Shown in pieces: positions 63,361-64,000 of a stretch of DNA of 64,000 nt. This stretch comes from Pseudomonas silesiensis. GTDB lineage: Bacteria; Pseudomonadota; Gammaproteobacteria; Pseudomonadales; Pseudomonadaceae. Position numbers and translations under genes: made by a program. The notes beneath the pieces were generated by a model, which was not told where the DNA came from, did no database searches, and saw only the letters and a list, made by a program, of their open reading frames with translations. The stretch lies in NCBI RefSeq assembly GCF_001661075.1, contig NZ_CP014870.1, forward strand, positions 3,554,501-3,618,500. The letters are read 5' to 3'. Within the stretch, counting starts at the first letter, position 1, and each line of letters begins with the position of its first letter.

Positions 63361-64000
63361 ATGACCCTATCGAGTGCCGACTTTTCCGCGATCTGGCTGA
63401 CCCTGAAACTGGCGTCGCTGACCACGGTCATCCTGCTGATCATTGGCACGCCGATTGCGCTATGGCTGTCGCGCACCCGATCCTGGCTGCGCGGTCCGGT
63501 CGGGGCGATCGTCGCCCTGCCCCTGGTGCTGCCGCCCACGGTGATTGGTTTCTACTTGTTGCTGGCGCTGGGCCCTAACGGATACATCGGTCAACTCACC
63601 CAATCCCTGGGGCTGGGCACGCTCACGTTCAGCTTTGCAGGTTTGGTGATCGGCTCGGTGCTGTACTCGATGCCCTTCGTGGTCCAACCGCTGCAAAACG
63701 CATTTTCCGCCATCGGCACCCGCCCCCTGGAAGTGGCCGCGACCTTGCGCGCCAATCCCTGGGACACCTTTTTCAGTGTGATCCTGCCCCTGGCCCGGCC
63801 GGGTTTCATCACCGCGGCCATCCTCGGTTTCGCCCACACCGTCGGCGAGTTCGGCGTGGTACTGATGATCGGCGGCAACATTCCCGACAAGACCCGCGTG
63901 GTGTCGGTGCAGATCTACGACCACGTCGAGGCCATGGAATACGCCCAGGCCCATTGGCTGGCCGGGGCGATGCTGGTGTTCTCGTTTGCCGTGTTGCTGG
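63361..64000 (+). CDS. modB: Molybdate ABC transporter permease, 5' part
   Basis: The first 213 codons of the molybdate permease; the gene runs off the right edge. It starts ATGACCCTATCG directly after the modA TAA. About five membrane helices are visible and the EAA loop reads [29 protein letters not shown]. The helix before it ([20 protein letters not shown]) is typical of ModB. A ModC ATPase gene is expected beyond the window. Confidence 0.95.
   Translation, partial: MTLSSADFSAIWLTLKLASLTTVILLIIGTPIALWLSRTRSWLRGPVGAIVALPLVLPPTVIGFYLLLALGPNGYIGQLTQSLGLGTLTFSFAGLVIGSVLYSMPFVVQPLQNAFSAIGTRPLEVAATLRANPWDTFFSVILPLARPGFITAAILGFAHTVGEFGVVLMIGGNIPDKTRVVSVQIYDHVEAMEYAQAHWLAGAMLVFSFAVLL

Overview
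The window is chromosomal DNA of a Pseudomonas, most likely of the P. fluorescens group. The evidence is gene content and order (nosP-nahK-agmR, bkdR-bkdA1A2B-lpdV, ptxS-kguEKTD, a MvaT/MvaU-type protein, a 187-residue AhpC beside AhpF), high GC with GC-ending codons, and about twenty copies of the Pseudomonas REP/REPIN repeat (core GTGGGAGCGGGCTTGCTCGC and variants) in the gaps. I see no rRNA, tRNA, CRISPR array, complete insertion sequence or prophage. The left edge cuts an ABC ATPase gene and the right edge cuts modB.

Layout. 1-8 kb: the distal part of a PQQ-alcohol-oxidation locus (ABC exporter, CXXCW protein, response regulator AgmR), then the NO-sensing pair nosP-nahK and an outer-membrane porin. 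8-10 kb: divergent sulfite exporter and persulfide-dioxygenase-like hydrolase. 10-17 kb: branched-chain keto-acid dehydrogenase operon with its Lrp-type activator, then ilvE. 17-24 kb: RstAB-like two-component system divergent from an RND efflux pair with no outer-membrane gene. 24-28 kb: a six-module fibronectin-III protein, DUF1345, AraC and LysE genes. 28-34 kb: complete 2-ketogluconate regulon with two PtxS operators. 34-39 kb: aminotransferase, a LasR-like DNA-binding-domain-only regulator, an RcsB-like regulator and a large beta-rich protein of unknown function. 39-45 kb: glycerate kinase and CdaR, aldo/keto reductase, RarD, hppD. 45-56 kb: CSS-EAL phosphodiesterase, MvaT/MvaU-type xenogeneic silencer, gloA, ahpF/ahpC, a tyrosine recombinase divergent from a KfrA-like coiled-coil protein, gor, galU. 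56-64 kb: small proteins and lipoproteins, alkB-ada alkylation repair, nitronate monooxygenase, an 84-bp tandem repeat array, modA-modB.

Most of the window is conserved metabolism and stress defence. Three places stand out. (1) At 35-39 kb, lux-box-like 20-mers (CT-N12-AG) lie the same distance (148 bp) upstream of a LasR-like DNA-binding-domain-only gene and of a 664-residue beta-sandwich gene, with no autoinducer synthase in view; a longer palindrome lies before the fibronectin-III gene at 25.4 kb. (2) alkB and ada carry matching promoters with Ada-box sequences at identical spacing, yet the Ada protein has lost three of the four zinc cysteines of its sensor domain. (3) A domesticated-looking integrase/KfrA-like pair flanks a region with two palindromic sites. 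REP repeats also shape genes: they supply about 50 C-terminal codons of kguK, the stop codon of an aldo/keto reductase, and DNA right up to the integrase ribosome-binding site.
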